Shown here one piece after another: positions 43,559 through 51,522 of a stretch of 64,000 bases of DNA. Origin of the DNA: Arcticibacterium luteifluviistationis (GTDB lineage Bacteria > Bacteroidota > Bacteroidia > Cytophagales > Spirosomataceae); contig NZ_CP029480.1 of NCBI RefSeq assembly GCF_003258705.1, positions 4,340,001 to 4,404,000 on the forward strand, written 5' to 3'. The first letter of the stretch is position 1, and every line of letters begins with the position of its first letter. The notes beneath the pieces were generated by a model that was given only the letters and a program-made list of their open reading frames with translations, was not told the DNA's origin and searched no databases. The position numbers and the translations under genes are program-made.

Positions 43559-44899
43559 ATGAGCCATTTGAACCTGACCCTAGGTGACAAAGAATTTTTT
43601 CCTTTTATAAAGGAGCCAATTAAGTTTGAAGGAAAAGAATCGGATAACCCGATGGCCTTTAAATATTATGATGAAGATAGAGTGGTAGCTGGTAAAACTA
43701 TGCGAGACCACTTGAAGTTTGCGGTAGCTTACTGGCATACGTTCTGCGGAACTGGTGGTGACCCTTTTGGTCCTGGAACAAAGGCTTTCCCATGGGATAG
43801 CAATGCTAACGCAATGACTGCTGCTCATGAAAAAATGGATGCAGCTTTTGAGTTTTTTACTAAGCTAGGTGCTGGCTGGTGGTGTTTCCATGATGTGGAT
43901 ATGTCTCCAGAAGGTAATTCTTTGAAAGAATATGAGAGCAACATGGCTACCATAGTACAATACGCTAAGCAGAAACAAGCTGCTTCTGGTGTAAAGTTAC
44001 TTTGGGGTACTGCTAACCTTTTCTCAAATCCAAGATACATGAATGGTGCATCTACTAACCCTAATTTTGAGGTTGTAGCTCATTCTGGATTGCAAGTAAA
44101 AACTTGTATTGATGCTACTATCGAGCTTGGTGGTACTGGATATACTTTCTGGGGTGGTAGAGAAGGCTATATGTCTCTTTTAAATACCAATACAAAAAGA
44201 GAGCTAGACCACTTAGGTCAATTTTTAAGAACAGCTTCAGAGTACGGAAGAAAGCAAGGCTTTACAGGTAAATACTATATAGAGCCTAAACCAGCGGAGC
44301 CGTCTAAGCACCAGTATGATTTTGATGCTCAAACTGTAATTGGCTTTTTGAAAGCTCAAGGTTTAGATAAAGATTTTGCTATAAACGCGGAGGTTAATCA
44401 TGCTACATTGGCTGGTCATACTTTTGCTCACGAATTACAAATGTCTGCAGATGCTGGCATGTTGGGTTCTATTGATGCTAACCGTGGAGATTACCAAAAC
44501 GGATGGGATACAGACCAATTCCCAGTTGACCTTTTTGAGGTTACTGAAGCTATGTTAGTAATTCTAGAGACAGAAGGTTTCACTACAGGTGGTGTAAACT
44601 TTGATGCTAAAACTAGAAGAAACTCAACAGACCTTGAAGATATCTTCATTGCTCACATTGGTGGAATGGATGTATTTGCTCGTGCTCTTTTGATTGCTGA
44701 TAACATTTTGACAAAATCTCCTTACAAGAAATTAAGAGCAGACAGATATGCTTCTTTTGATTCTGGTAATGGTGCTAAGTTTGAAAAAGGCGATTTGAGT
44801 CTTGAAGATTTAGCTAAAATTGCTCACGAAGTAGGAGAGCCTGCTCAAATTAGCGGTAAGCAAGAGTACTATGAAATGATTATCAATCAGTACATTTGA
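43559..44899 (+). CDS. xylA: Xylose isomerase
   Basis: A 446-residue class II xylose isomerase (long N-terminal form) that interconverts D-xylose and D-xylulose with two divalent metals. The catalytic His111 and Asp114 are in [11 protein letters not shown], metal ligands are in [15 protein letters not shown] and [18 protein letters not shown], and [10 protein letters not shown] is typical. Xylulokinase and xylose transporters are absent from the window. It has a -7 element and a strong terminator, so it may be its own unit downstream of the aquaglyceroporin gene. Confidence 0.95.
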   Translation: MSHLNLTLGDKEFFPFIKEPIKFEGKESDNPMAFKYYDEDRVVAGKTMRDHLKFAVAYWHTFCGTGGDPFGPGTKAFPWDSNANAMTAAHEKMDAAFEFFTKLGAGWWCFHDVDMSPEGNSLKEYESNMATIVQYAKQKQAASGVKLLWGTANLFSNPRYMNGASTNPNFEVVAHSGLQVKTCIDATIELGGTGYTFWGGREGYMSLLNTNTKRELDHLGQFLRTASEYGRKQGFTGKYYIEPKPAEPSKHQYDFDAQTVIGFLKAQGLDKDFAINAEVNHATLAGHTFAHELQMSADAGMLGSIDANRGDYQNGWDTDQFPVDLFEVTEAMLVILETEGFTTGGVNFDAKTRRNSTDLEDIFIAHIGGMDVFARALLIADNILTKSPYKKLRADRYASFDSGNGAKFEKGDLSLEDLAKIAHEVGEPAQISGKQEYYEMIINQYI

Positions 44900-44921
44900 T
44901 ATTCAGTTTAGATAAGATTTT

Positions 44922-44957
44922 AAAGCCCAAATGGATTCCATTTGGGCTTTTCTTTTT
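44922..44957 (+). terminator. Rho-independent terminator of xylA
   Basis: AAAGCCCAAATGG (44922-44934) and CCATTTGGGCTTT (44938-44950) form a perfect 13-bp stem, followed by TCTTTTT. It also touches the end of the convergent SxtJ-like gene. Confidence 0.85.
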
Positions 44958-45318
44958 ACCAGATATTTTTTAAATCATCAGCTGTATACTCGTGATTTCT
45001 TTCGGCAAAAGTGGTTTTTGAGGGCTTTTTCAGATTAAGTGTAGCCCCGCCATTAAAGAGTCTCATAAGTAGAGCCATAGGCGTCAATACCAAAAAGAAA
45101 ATTATGGTAAGGAGGATAGAGCCATTGATTCGACCAAGTACTTCGGCAAGCTTAAGCCAGACTTTGCTTATTAAGCTGGCAAAAGAAGAAGAGAGCAAAC
45201 CAAGCAGACCAATGATTCCAGCGGCATACAATAAGCCCTGAATATCAAAGATGAAATAGAAGGCTAAAAAACCAACTACTATGGAAAGGATAATTTCAGC
45301 GTTGTTTTGTTTTTCCAT
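44956..45318 (-). CDS. SxtJ-like small membrane protein
   Basis: A 120-residue protein with three hydrophobic segments (about 9-25, 28-48 and 68-85), a middle stretch KVWLKLAEVLGRINGSILLTIIFFLVLTPMALLMRLF, and a polar tail ending TADDLKNIW. The pattern (W-x-x-x-A-x-x-x-G-x-x-N-x-x-x-x-L, then LTP) fits the SxtJ family, named after the small protein beside the carbamoyltransferase SxtI in saxitoxin clusters. Its role is unknown. It is the last gene of the carbamoyltransferase cassette, one base after the DUF5989 gene. Confidence 0.75.
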   Translation of the reverse strand: MEKQNNAEIILSIVVGFLAFYFIFDIQGLLYAAGIIGLLGLLSSSFASLISKVWLKLAEVLGRINGSILLTIIFFLVLTPMALLMRLFNGGATLNLKKPSKTTFAERNHEYTADDLKNIW

Positions 45319-45319
45319 A

Positions 45320-45469
45320 TTAAAAGAGCGTATAAATAAACGGAGCTAGTGATGAACCGCCGCCAATAACAATCAGGACGCCGATTAAAAGCAGCACCAA
45401 GATTACAGGTGCTAACCACCATTTTTTTCTTTCTTTTAGAAAATTGAGTAAGTCTGTTAAAAATTCCAT
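45320..45469 (-). CDS. DUF5989 family mini-protein (49 residues)
   Basis: Reading the minus strand from ATG 45469 gives 49 codons to TAA at 45320. The protein begins MEFLTDLLNFLKERKKWWLA, then has one hydrophobic segment (PVILVLLLIGVLIVIGGGSS) and ends LAPFIYTLF. This fits DUF5989, tiny one-helix proteins found beside NodU/CmcH carbamoyltransferases and SxtJ. The topology looks like a cytoplasmic amphipathic Lys/Trp-rich helix plus one membrane helix. It is 64 bases after the carbamoyltransferase and one base before the SxtJ-like gene. A longer overlapping frame on the same strand (45279-45491) is not coding. Confidence 0.85.
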   Translation of the reverse strand: MEFLTDLLNFLKERKKWWLAPVILVLLLIGVLIVIGGGSSLAPFIYTLF

Positions 45470-45533
45470 GGTTGCGTTCTTCTTTCCTCAAAAAAGAAGG
45501 TTTTGTTGTTGCCCATTTGAGGTGGGTGAAAAT

Positions 45534-47402
45534 TTAATCTAAAGTAAATTCTTCTTGCCAATCGTCTTTTTCAAGCCATTCTGGTTGTTCAGCTTTGCTA
45601 AACAAATGATTTCCAATTACAAGATAGTCCATTTCTGTTCTCATCAAGCATTTATAGGCGTCTAAAGGTGTACAAACGATAGGTTCGCCACGAACATTGA
45701 AGCTGGTGTTTACCACTACTCCTATACCCGTTTCTGCCTTGAAATCTGTTATTAATTGATGATACCTTGGGTTGGTCTCGTTATGGACTGTTTGAATTCT
45801 AGCAGAATAGTCAATATGCGTAATGGATGGAAGGTCTGACCTTAGGAAATAGAGTTTGTCCATTAAATCTAGGTCATCATAATTTTCGGGTACCTTATTT
45901 CTTTTACTTTCTTTAACCCCATGCACTAATAGCATGTAAGGCGAGGTAGATTTACACTCAAAATACTCTTCTACATCTTCCGCCAAGACGGATGGTGCAA
46001 AGGGCCTGAAGCCTTCTCTATACTTAATTTTCAGGTTCAGCTTTTTTTGCATTTCTGGATTCCTTGGGTCGGCAAGGATGCTTCTTCCACCAAGAGCTCT
46101 TGGTCCAAACTCCATTTTTCCCTGAAACCAGCCAATGATGTTTCCTTCACTTATTAGTTTGGCTATTTGTTTTGATAGGTCATCAAAATCTTCTGAGAAA
46201 TGATATTTGGCTTTAAATTTCTTAGCCATTAATTCTATGTCAAGACCAGAATATTCAGGTCCTAGATACGAGCCTTTCATGGCATCTAGCTTTGAGGTAT
46301 CAATAACTCTTTCCTGTTTAAAAAAGAGATGATGAGCAGCTAAAGCTGCTCCAAGTGCTCCGCCAGCATCGCCAGCAGCGGGTTGTATGTAAATATTCTC
46401 AAAAATCTCAGAATTCTGAAGTTTACCATTGACTACACAGTTGAGTGCTACTCCTCCAGCTAATACTAAGTTTTTGCTTTTTGTGAGCTTTTTAGCCTCC
46501 TGAGCCATGAGTATAACTATTTCTTCGGTAACTTCTTGAATAGCTATGGCTAAGTCACAGTGATGCTGTTCTAGGTTTGATTCCGATGCTCTTTTAGGAA
46601 AGCCAAAAAGTGTTTCCCATTTATCATCATAAACCATTCTAAGTCCTGTGGCATAACTGAAGTACTTTTGATTAAGCCAAATAGAACCGTCTTCATAAAT
46701 TTCAATTAACTCTGAGGTAATTGTTTTTTTATATTGTTTTACCTCTTCAGAGTTTGAACGGCCATAGGGAGCTAGTCCCATAAGTTTATATTCTCCTGAG
46801 TTTACCTTAAATCCTAAGAAATATGTGAATGCGGAGTAAAGTAAACCTATAGAATGTGGAAACTTTAACTCTTTTAAAATCTCAATTTCCTTCCCTTTTC
46901 CATGACCAATGGATGCTGTAGCCCATTCACCCACTCCGTCTAGCGTCATTATGGCGGCACCTTCATAAGGAGAAGGATAAAAAGCACTGGCTGCGTGAGA
47001 TAAATGATGCTCTGGGAAAAGGAACTTCACACTCTTAGCGTCATATTCCCCAATTTTGGAAAGACCTTGTTTCAATGTTCTTTTTAAAAACATTTTTTCT
47101 TTTAACCAAACTGGAATTGCGGTAAGGAAGGAGCGTAGTCCGCTTGGAGAAAAAGCATAATATGTTTCTAGAAGACGCTCCATTTTAAGTAATGGCTTAT
47201 CATAGAAAACAATGGCGTCTAAATCTTTTAATTCCAGACCACCGTATTCTAGACAGTATTTAATAGCATTTTCGGGGAAGCTAGCATCCTGCTTTTTCCT
47301 TGTGAACCTTTCTTCTTGGGCTGCGGCAATTATTTCACCGTCTTCTATTAAAGCTGCTGCGGAATCATGGTAATAAGCAGATATTCCTAAAATTTTCAAC
47401 AT
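45534..47402 (-). CDS. Carbamoyltransferase, NodU/CmcH/SxtI family
   Basis: A 622-residue protein of two parts. The N-terminal Kae1/TsaD-like domain begins LGISAYYHDSAAALIEDGEIIAAAQEERF (His12) and carries metal-binding histidines in EHHLSHAASAFYPS (132-136) and the nucleotide loop LDGVGEW; GGVALNCVVNGKL closes that part. The C-terminal part has KMEFGPRALGGRSILADPRNPE and FRPFAPSVL, which make the carbamoyl transfer site in TobZ-like enzymes. Such enzymes use carbamoyl phosphate and ATP to carbamoylate a hydroxyl of a sugar or small molecule. The acceptor is unknown. It leads a three-gene cassette with DUF5989 and SxtJ-like genes. Confidence 0.93.
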   Translation of the reverse strand: MLKILGISAYYHDSAAALIEDGEIIAAAQEERFTRKKQDASFPENAIKYCLEYGGLELKDLDAIVFYDKPLLKMERLLETYYAFSPSGLRSFLTAIPVWLKEKMFLKRTLKQGLSKIGEYDAKSVKFLFPEHHLSHAASAFYPSPYEGAAIMTLDGVGEWATASIGHGKGKEIEILKELKFPHSIGLLYSAFTYFLGFKVNSGEYKLMGLAPYGRSNSEEVKQYKKTITSELIEIYEDGSIWLNQKYFSYATGLRMVYDDKWETLFGFPKRASESNLEQHHCDLAIAIQEVTEEIVILMAQEAKKLTKSKNLVLAGGVALNCVVNGKLQNSEIFENIYIQPAAGDAGGALGAALAAHHLFFKQERVIDTSKLDAMKGSYLGPEYSGLDIELMAKKFKAKYHFSEDFDDLSKQIAKLISEGNIIGWFQGKMEFGPRALGGRSILADPRNPEMQKKLNLKIKYREGFRPFAPSVLAEDVEEYFECKSTSPYMLLVHGVKESKRNKVPENYDDLDLMDKLYFLRSDLPSITHIDYSARIQTVHNETNPRYHQLITDFKAETGIGVVVNTSFNVRGEPIVCTPLDAYKCLMRTEMDYLVIGNHLFSKAEQPEWLEKDDWQEEFTLD

Positions 47403-47409
47403 TGGCTAA

Positions 47410-47433
47410 AGTTAATTAGTCGATTAATTGACT
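47410..47433. promoter_or_regulatory. 24-bp near-palindrome before the carbamoyltransferase gene
   Basis: The two halves AGTTAATTAGTC and GATTAATTGACT match as inverted repeats at 10 of 12 positions. It starts 8 bases upstream of the start codon, and is thus a candidate operator or translation-blocking site. Confidence 0.45.
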
Positions 47434-47579
47434 GACAAATTAGATAATTTGGAGTGTTTGATTGTCTAGCTTTAATGGTTAAAGCATTGTTTTTTTATTT
47501 TTCGGCTATTTATTACAAAAATGCAAGTAAAAGAGAGTCGCATCTTCACCCTGAATTCTCTAAGCTAAGATAATATTTT

Positions 47580-49673
47580 TTAACTAATCCTACTCCAGTT
47601 GAGTCTTGGACTTTTCTTTTTGTCGACGAAAGCCTTTATCATAGCGTGCTGAGGTTGAATAAGTTCTGGGTCTTGATCAAGAATCTCAAGTGCTGATTCT
47701 CTTGCAAACTTTAATATGGCTCCATCAGTGGCTAAGTTGGCAATTTTTAAGTCAACTAGTCCACTTTGCTGTGTGCCTGACATATCTCCTGGTCCTCTAA
47801 GTTCTAGGTCAACTTCCGAAATTTTAAAACCATCATTTGTTTCTACCATGGTTTCTATTCGCTTTTTAGATTCTCTAGAAAGTTTAAAGTCGGTCATTAA
47901 AATACAGTAAGACTGTTCTGCTCCACGGCCTACTCGCCCTCTCAGTTGATGTAATTGGGCTAGCCCAAAACGCTCCGAGTTTTCTATAATCATTAAACTC
48001 GCGTTTGGCACATTTACGCCTACTTCTATTACAGTAGTAGCCACCATGATATCGGTTTCACCTTTTACAAAACGTTGCATTTCATAGTCCTTGTCTTTGG
48101 CTTTCATTTTACCATGAACTATGCTTAAGGGATTGTCAGGAAAAGCTCTCGCAATACTTTCATAGCCATCCATAAGGTTTTTAAAGTCCATCTTTTCCGA
48201 CTCTTCTATAAGCGGATAAACAATATAGACTTGCCTTCCTTTTAGTATTTCTTCTCTTATAAATTGAAAAACCTCTAATCTTTTAGAATCATAGCGGTGA
48301 ACCGTTTTGATAGGTTTTCTACCTGCGGGCAATTCGTCTATTACTGATACGTCCAAATCACCATAAAGCGTCATGGCCAATGTTCTAGGAATTGGCGTGG
48401 CCGTCATCACTAATATATGCGGATGAATTTCCTTGTTTTTGTTCCAAAGTTTGGCTCTTTGAGCTACACCAAAACGATGTTGTTCGTCAATGACGCAAAG
48501 ACCAAGGTTTTGAAATTGTACTTTGTCTTCTATCAAAGCATGGGTACCGATGATAATATTTATGGTTCCATTTAGAAGTTCTTCATGGATGACCGTTCTT
48601 TCTTTTTTCTTCGTTGAACCTGTCAATAAGGCTATTTTAAGCCCTATTTTTTCAGCAAAAACCTTTAAACCATGGTAATGCTGAATGGCAAGAATTTCTG
48701 TAGGAGCCATAAGGCAACACTGAGCATTACAGTCCACAGCCATCAGCATGCAAATAAAACTCACGATGGTTTTACCAGAACCCACATCTCCTTGAAGAAG
48801 GCGGTTCATTTGCATTTGAGATTTAAAGTCAAAGAAAATTTCTTTAATAACTTTCTTTTGAGCGTTAGTCAATTCAAAAGGAAGGTGGTCGGTATAAAAC
48901 TTAGTGAGTAATTCTGTTTTTGTAAAAAGGTGACCTTCAAATTCGTTTTTGCGGAGTAGCTTTTGATTAATTAATGAAAGCTGATTGTAAAAAAGCTCTT
49001 CAAATTTTAATCTTCTTAGAGCGTGCCTTACGTGGGAGTAGTTTTTTGGGTGATGAATTAGTTGATAAGCCTGAAAACGCGGTATCATCTTATATTTCAC
49101 CAATAAGCTTTCTGGCAAGTTTTCTGGGATGTTCGTCCCAATGTCTCTAAGTGCGTTTTGTGTTATTTGACCAATAATCCTGCTGTCAATAAATTTTTTC
49201 CGAAGTTTTTCGGTCAAAGAATAAACAGGTTTTAAGCCCGTAGGTTTTTCTAAGGCAGGTGTTAGAGCAGTTATTTCTGGATGGCTAAAATTAAAAGAAT
49301 GGCCAAAAATGGTGGGTTTACCATAAAGGATATAGTCAGCCCCAGTGACTAATTTTTTCTCCACCCATTTAATGCCCTGAAACCAAATCAGGTCTACAGA
49401 GCCAGTTCCATCGGTAAATTTGGCCACTAAGCGTTCTTTACGACCAGTTCCTGCTTTACTTACACTTGTTATTTTTCCTTTTAATTGAATATTATCAAGG
49501 TCTTCAGAAAGTGAAGAGATTTGGTAGAACTTGCTTCTGTCTTCATATCGGAAAGGATAATGCTCTATAAGTTCGGCATAAGTAAATATTCCCAACTCCG
49601 TATTTAGAAGGCTGGCTCTTGTGGTACCAACACCTGGGAGGAAGTCAATTTTTTTGTCTAAAACGGAGTGCAT
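47580..49673 (-). CDS. recG: ATP-dependent DNA helicase RecG
   Basis: A 697-residue helicase that reverses stalled forks and processes Holliday junctions. The first 200 residues are the wedge/OB region (FLPGVGTTRASLLNTELGIFTYAELIEHYPFRYEDR), followed by Walker A in LLQGDVGSGKT, DEQHRFGV, MTATPIPRTLAMT, and the C-terminal helicase motifs with GRVGRGAEQSYCILMT. I start at ATG 49673 since the 18 codons before it are leader-like. It is divergent from a MutS-like gene with 40 bases in between. The -7-like TATTTTTG at 49678-49685 would give a nearly leaderless transcript. Confidence 0.95.
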   Translation of the reverse strand: MHSVLDKKIDFLPGVGTTRASLLNTELGIFTYAELIEHYPFRYEDRSKFYQISSLSEDLDNIQLKGKITSVSKAGTGRKERLVAKFTDGTGSVDLIWFQGIKWVEKKLVTGADYILYGKPTIFGHSFNFSHPEITALTPALEKPTGLKPVYSLTEKLRKKFIDSRIIGQITQNALRDIGTNIPENLPESLLVKYKMIPRFQAYQLIHHPKNYSHVRHALRRLKFEELFYNQLSLINQKLLRKNEFEGHLFTKTELLTKFYTDHLPFELTNAQKKVIKEIFFDFKSQMQMNRLLQGDVGSGKTIVSFICMLMAVDCNAQCCLMAPTEILAIQHYHGLKVFAEKIGLKIALLTGSTKKKERTVIHEELLNGTINIIIGTHALIEDKVQFQNLGLCVIDEQHRFGVAQRAKLWNKNKEIHPHILVMTATPIPRTLAMTLYGDLDVSVIDELPAGRKPIKTVHRYDSKRLEVFQFIREEILKGRQVYIVYPLIEESEKMDFKNLMDGYESIARAFPDNPLSIVHGKMKAKDKDYEMQRFVKGETDIMVATTVIEVGVNVPNASLMIIENSERFGLAQLHQLRGRVGRGAEQSYCILMTDFKLSRESKKRIETMVETNDGFKISEVDLELRGPGDMSGTQQSGLVDLKIANLATDGAILKFARESALEILDQDPELIQPQHAMIKAFVDKKKSPRLNWSRIS

Positions 49674-49713
49674 AGAACAAAAATAGAAAGGCTTTGGTAA
49701 TTTCACGTAGAAT

Positions 49714-51498
49714 ATGAAAAAGAGCATGACAAAATATTACAAAGAACGCTTAGTAGAAGAAGAAGCTAGCTTAGCGGAACTTGAGAAAAAAAACAGTACA
49801 ACGTCCAACATTCGCTTGTTTGCCATCATTGCAGGTGCTGTATTACTTTATTTCCTTTTTAAAACCTCAGCAATTATTGCTTTTGGAGCCATTTTAGGAA
49901 TATTAACTGGATTTTACTTTTTGGTGAGATACCATGAAAGTATTCAGGAGAAGGTAGAATTAAAGAAAGTTTTGATTGATGTGTTAAGAAATGAATTAGA
50001 AGTATGTACCGGTGGCAAAAATAAATATGCCGAAGGAACGGACTTCTATGATGAGAAACATGACTATACTGCAGATTTAGACGTCTTCGGTAATTTTTCT
50101 CTTTTTCATTTGACCAATAGGGCTAAAACCAGGCTTGGTCAAAAGAAATTGGCAAACGCTTTTTTAGAAACGCATAAGTCTGAAATTATTCAAAAAAGGC
50201 AAGCAGCTTCAAAAGAGCTTTTAGGTAAAACTATTTGGCGTCAGTGCTTTCAGGCTTCTTTATTTGAGTTAAGTGGTTCGTCGGTGACGGAGTTAAGTAC
50301 TTTAGGAGAGCCTCCTGCCATTAAACTAGAAGGGCTGATTAAGTACTATGCTTTCCTTAAATGGATTTTTGTGGGTGGCGTGGCCGCAGTCTTCTACTTT
50401 TATGGAGTAACCAATGGGATGATTGCTTTGTTTGGATTGCTGGCACTTAATTATTCTTTGGTAGGGATTAATAAAAAAGTTACAGAGCCTTATTTCAATA
50501 AAATAAAGGGTTTGAGCCGAGACATGGCAAAGTATAAAACTGCCACGCAACTCGTTTTGGAGGAAAACTGGGAAACGGAGTTATTGAAAAATGCTCAAGG
50601 TCTATTGCCAGTTGATGGTAAAAACCCCATTGAAGAGTTTCAGTTGATATCAACCAAAATTGATATGAAGAATAATCAGTTTGCGTCATTCTTCCTTTAT
50701 GCCTTTTCTCCGTTTGATTTGGTACAGCTGGTTAAGCTTAGAGGGTGGGTTAAAAAGAACCCTAGTTTCTTTGAAGAAATCTTTGAGTGCTTAGGTACTT
50801 TTGAGCAGTTTGCTAGTGTGGCAACTTTGGCTTTTAACAGACCCGATTGGACTTTTCCGGAGCTTAATGATGATGCGAATGTAAGCGTAAATGCGGTAGA
50901 AATAGGGCATCCATTAATGCCGGAATCGGTAAGTAATAGTTATGTGCTAAGTCCTCAGAATAGATTAAGTCTGATTACAGGTTCTAACATGTCGGGTAAG
51001 AGTACCTTTTTAAGAACTCTTGGTTCAAATATTTTACTTGCCTATGCAGGGGCTCCTGTTTTTGCGGAGCGTTTTGCCTTAAACTCGGAAATTAAGTTGT
51101 TTGCTTATATGCGAATTAAGGATTCTTTGGAGCAAAACTCATCAACGTTTAAAGCAGAAATTGACAGAATTAAGATTTTGCTGGAAGCCATGAATATTGA
51201 GCCGAAGGCTTTATTACTAGTAGATGAGATGCTTAGAGGAACTAATTCTGAAGATAAATTGAAAGGGTCTATTGCCTTTTTAGAAAGAGTTATAAAATCT
51301 AACTCTTATGCATTAGTGGCTACACATGATTTAAGGATGACAGATATAGCTGATAAATATCCAGAATCTAGCAAAAACTACTTCTTTGAGTATGACGCTA
51401 AAGACGGAGAATTAACTTTTGACTATAAGCTGAAACCTGGCATTTGCGAAAGTTTTAATGCTTCAGAACTATTAAGGAGTGTAGGTTTAGATGTTTAA
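49714..51498 (+). CDS. MutS-family ATPase with membrane segments
   Basis: A 594-residue protein of the MutS superfamily without the mismatch-recognition domains I and II. The C-terminal ATPase has Walker A GSNMSGKST (423-431), the ATP-binding LLLVDEMLRGTNSEDKL, and THDLRM. Upstream are helical core parts, with two pairs of predicted membrane helices (about 32-70 and 210-250), starting with an acidic coiled segment. Such membrane MutS-like proteins are frequent in Bacteroidota but of unknown function. ATG 49726 is an alternative start. It is divergent from recG and followed by a FUSC-family gene after 24 bases. Confidence 0.85.
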   Translation: MKKSMTKYYKERLVEEEASLAELEKKNSTTSNIRLFAIIAGAVLLYFLFKTSAIIAFGAILGILTGFYFLVRYHESIQEKVELKKVLIDVLRNELEVCTGGKNKYAEGTDFYDEKHDYTADLDVFGNFSLFHLTNRAKTRLGQKKLANAFLETHKSEIIQKRQAASKELLGKTIWRQCFQASLFELSGSSVTELSTLGEPPAIKLEGLIKYYAFLKWIFVGGVAAVFYFYGVTNGMIALFGLLALNYSLVGINKKVTEPYFNKIKGLSRDMAKYKTATQLVLEENWETELLKNAQGLLPVDGKNPIEEFQLISTKIDMKNNQFASFFLYAFSPFDLVQLVKLRGWVKKNPSFFEEIFECLGTFEQFASVATLAFNRPDWTFPELNDDANVSVNAVEIGHPLMPESVSNSYVLSPQNRLSLITGSNMSGKSTFLRTLGSNILLAYAGAPVFAERFALNSEIKLFAYMRIKDSLEQNSSTFKAEIDRIKILLEAMNIEPKALLLVDEMLRGTNSEDKLKGSIAFLERVIKSNSYALVATHDLRMTDIADKYPESSKNYFFEYDAKDGELTFDYKLKPGICESFNASELLRSVGLDV

Positions 51499-51522
51499 AA
51501 GTGGTGAAGACTGTTTAAAAAC

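Noticed and set aside
45279-45491. A 70-codon minus-strand frame across the DUF5989 gene
   Set aside because: Its product is very basic with no recognisable pattern; the overlapping 49-codon frame gives a clear membrane mini-protein with operon spacing.
47469-47485. Hairpin GCTTTAA-TGG-TTAAAGC followed by T-runs on the plus strand
   Set aside because: It looks like a plus-strand terminator, but both flanking genes run on the minus strand, so there is nothing for it to terminate.
49678-49685. TATTTTTG as recG promoter element
   Set aside because: Exact match to the -7 consensus, but only 5 bases from the start codon and without a -33 TTG; too weak to list as a feature.
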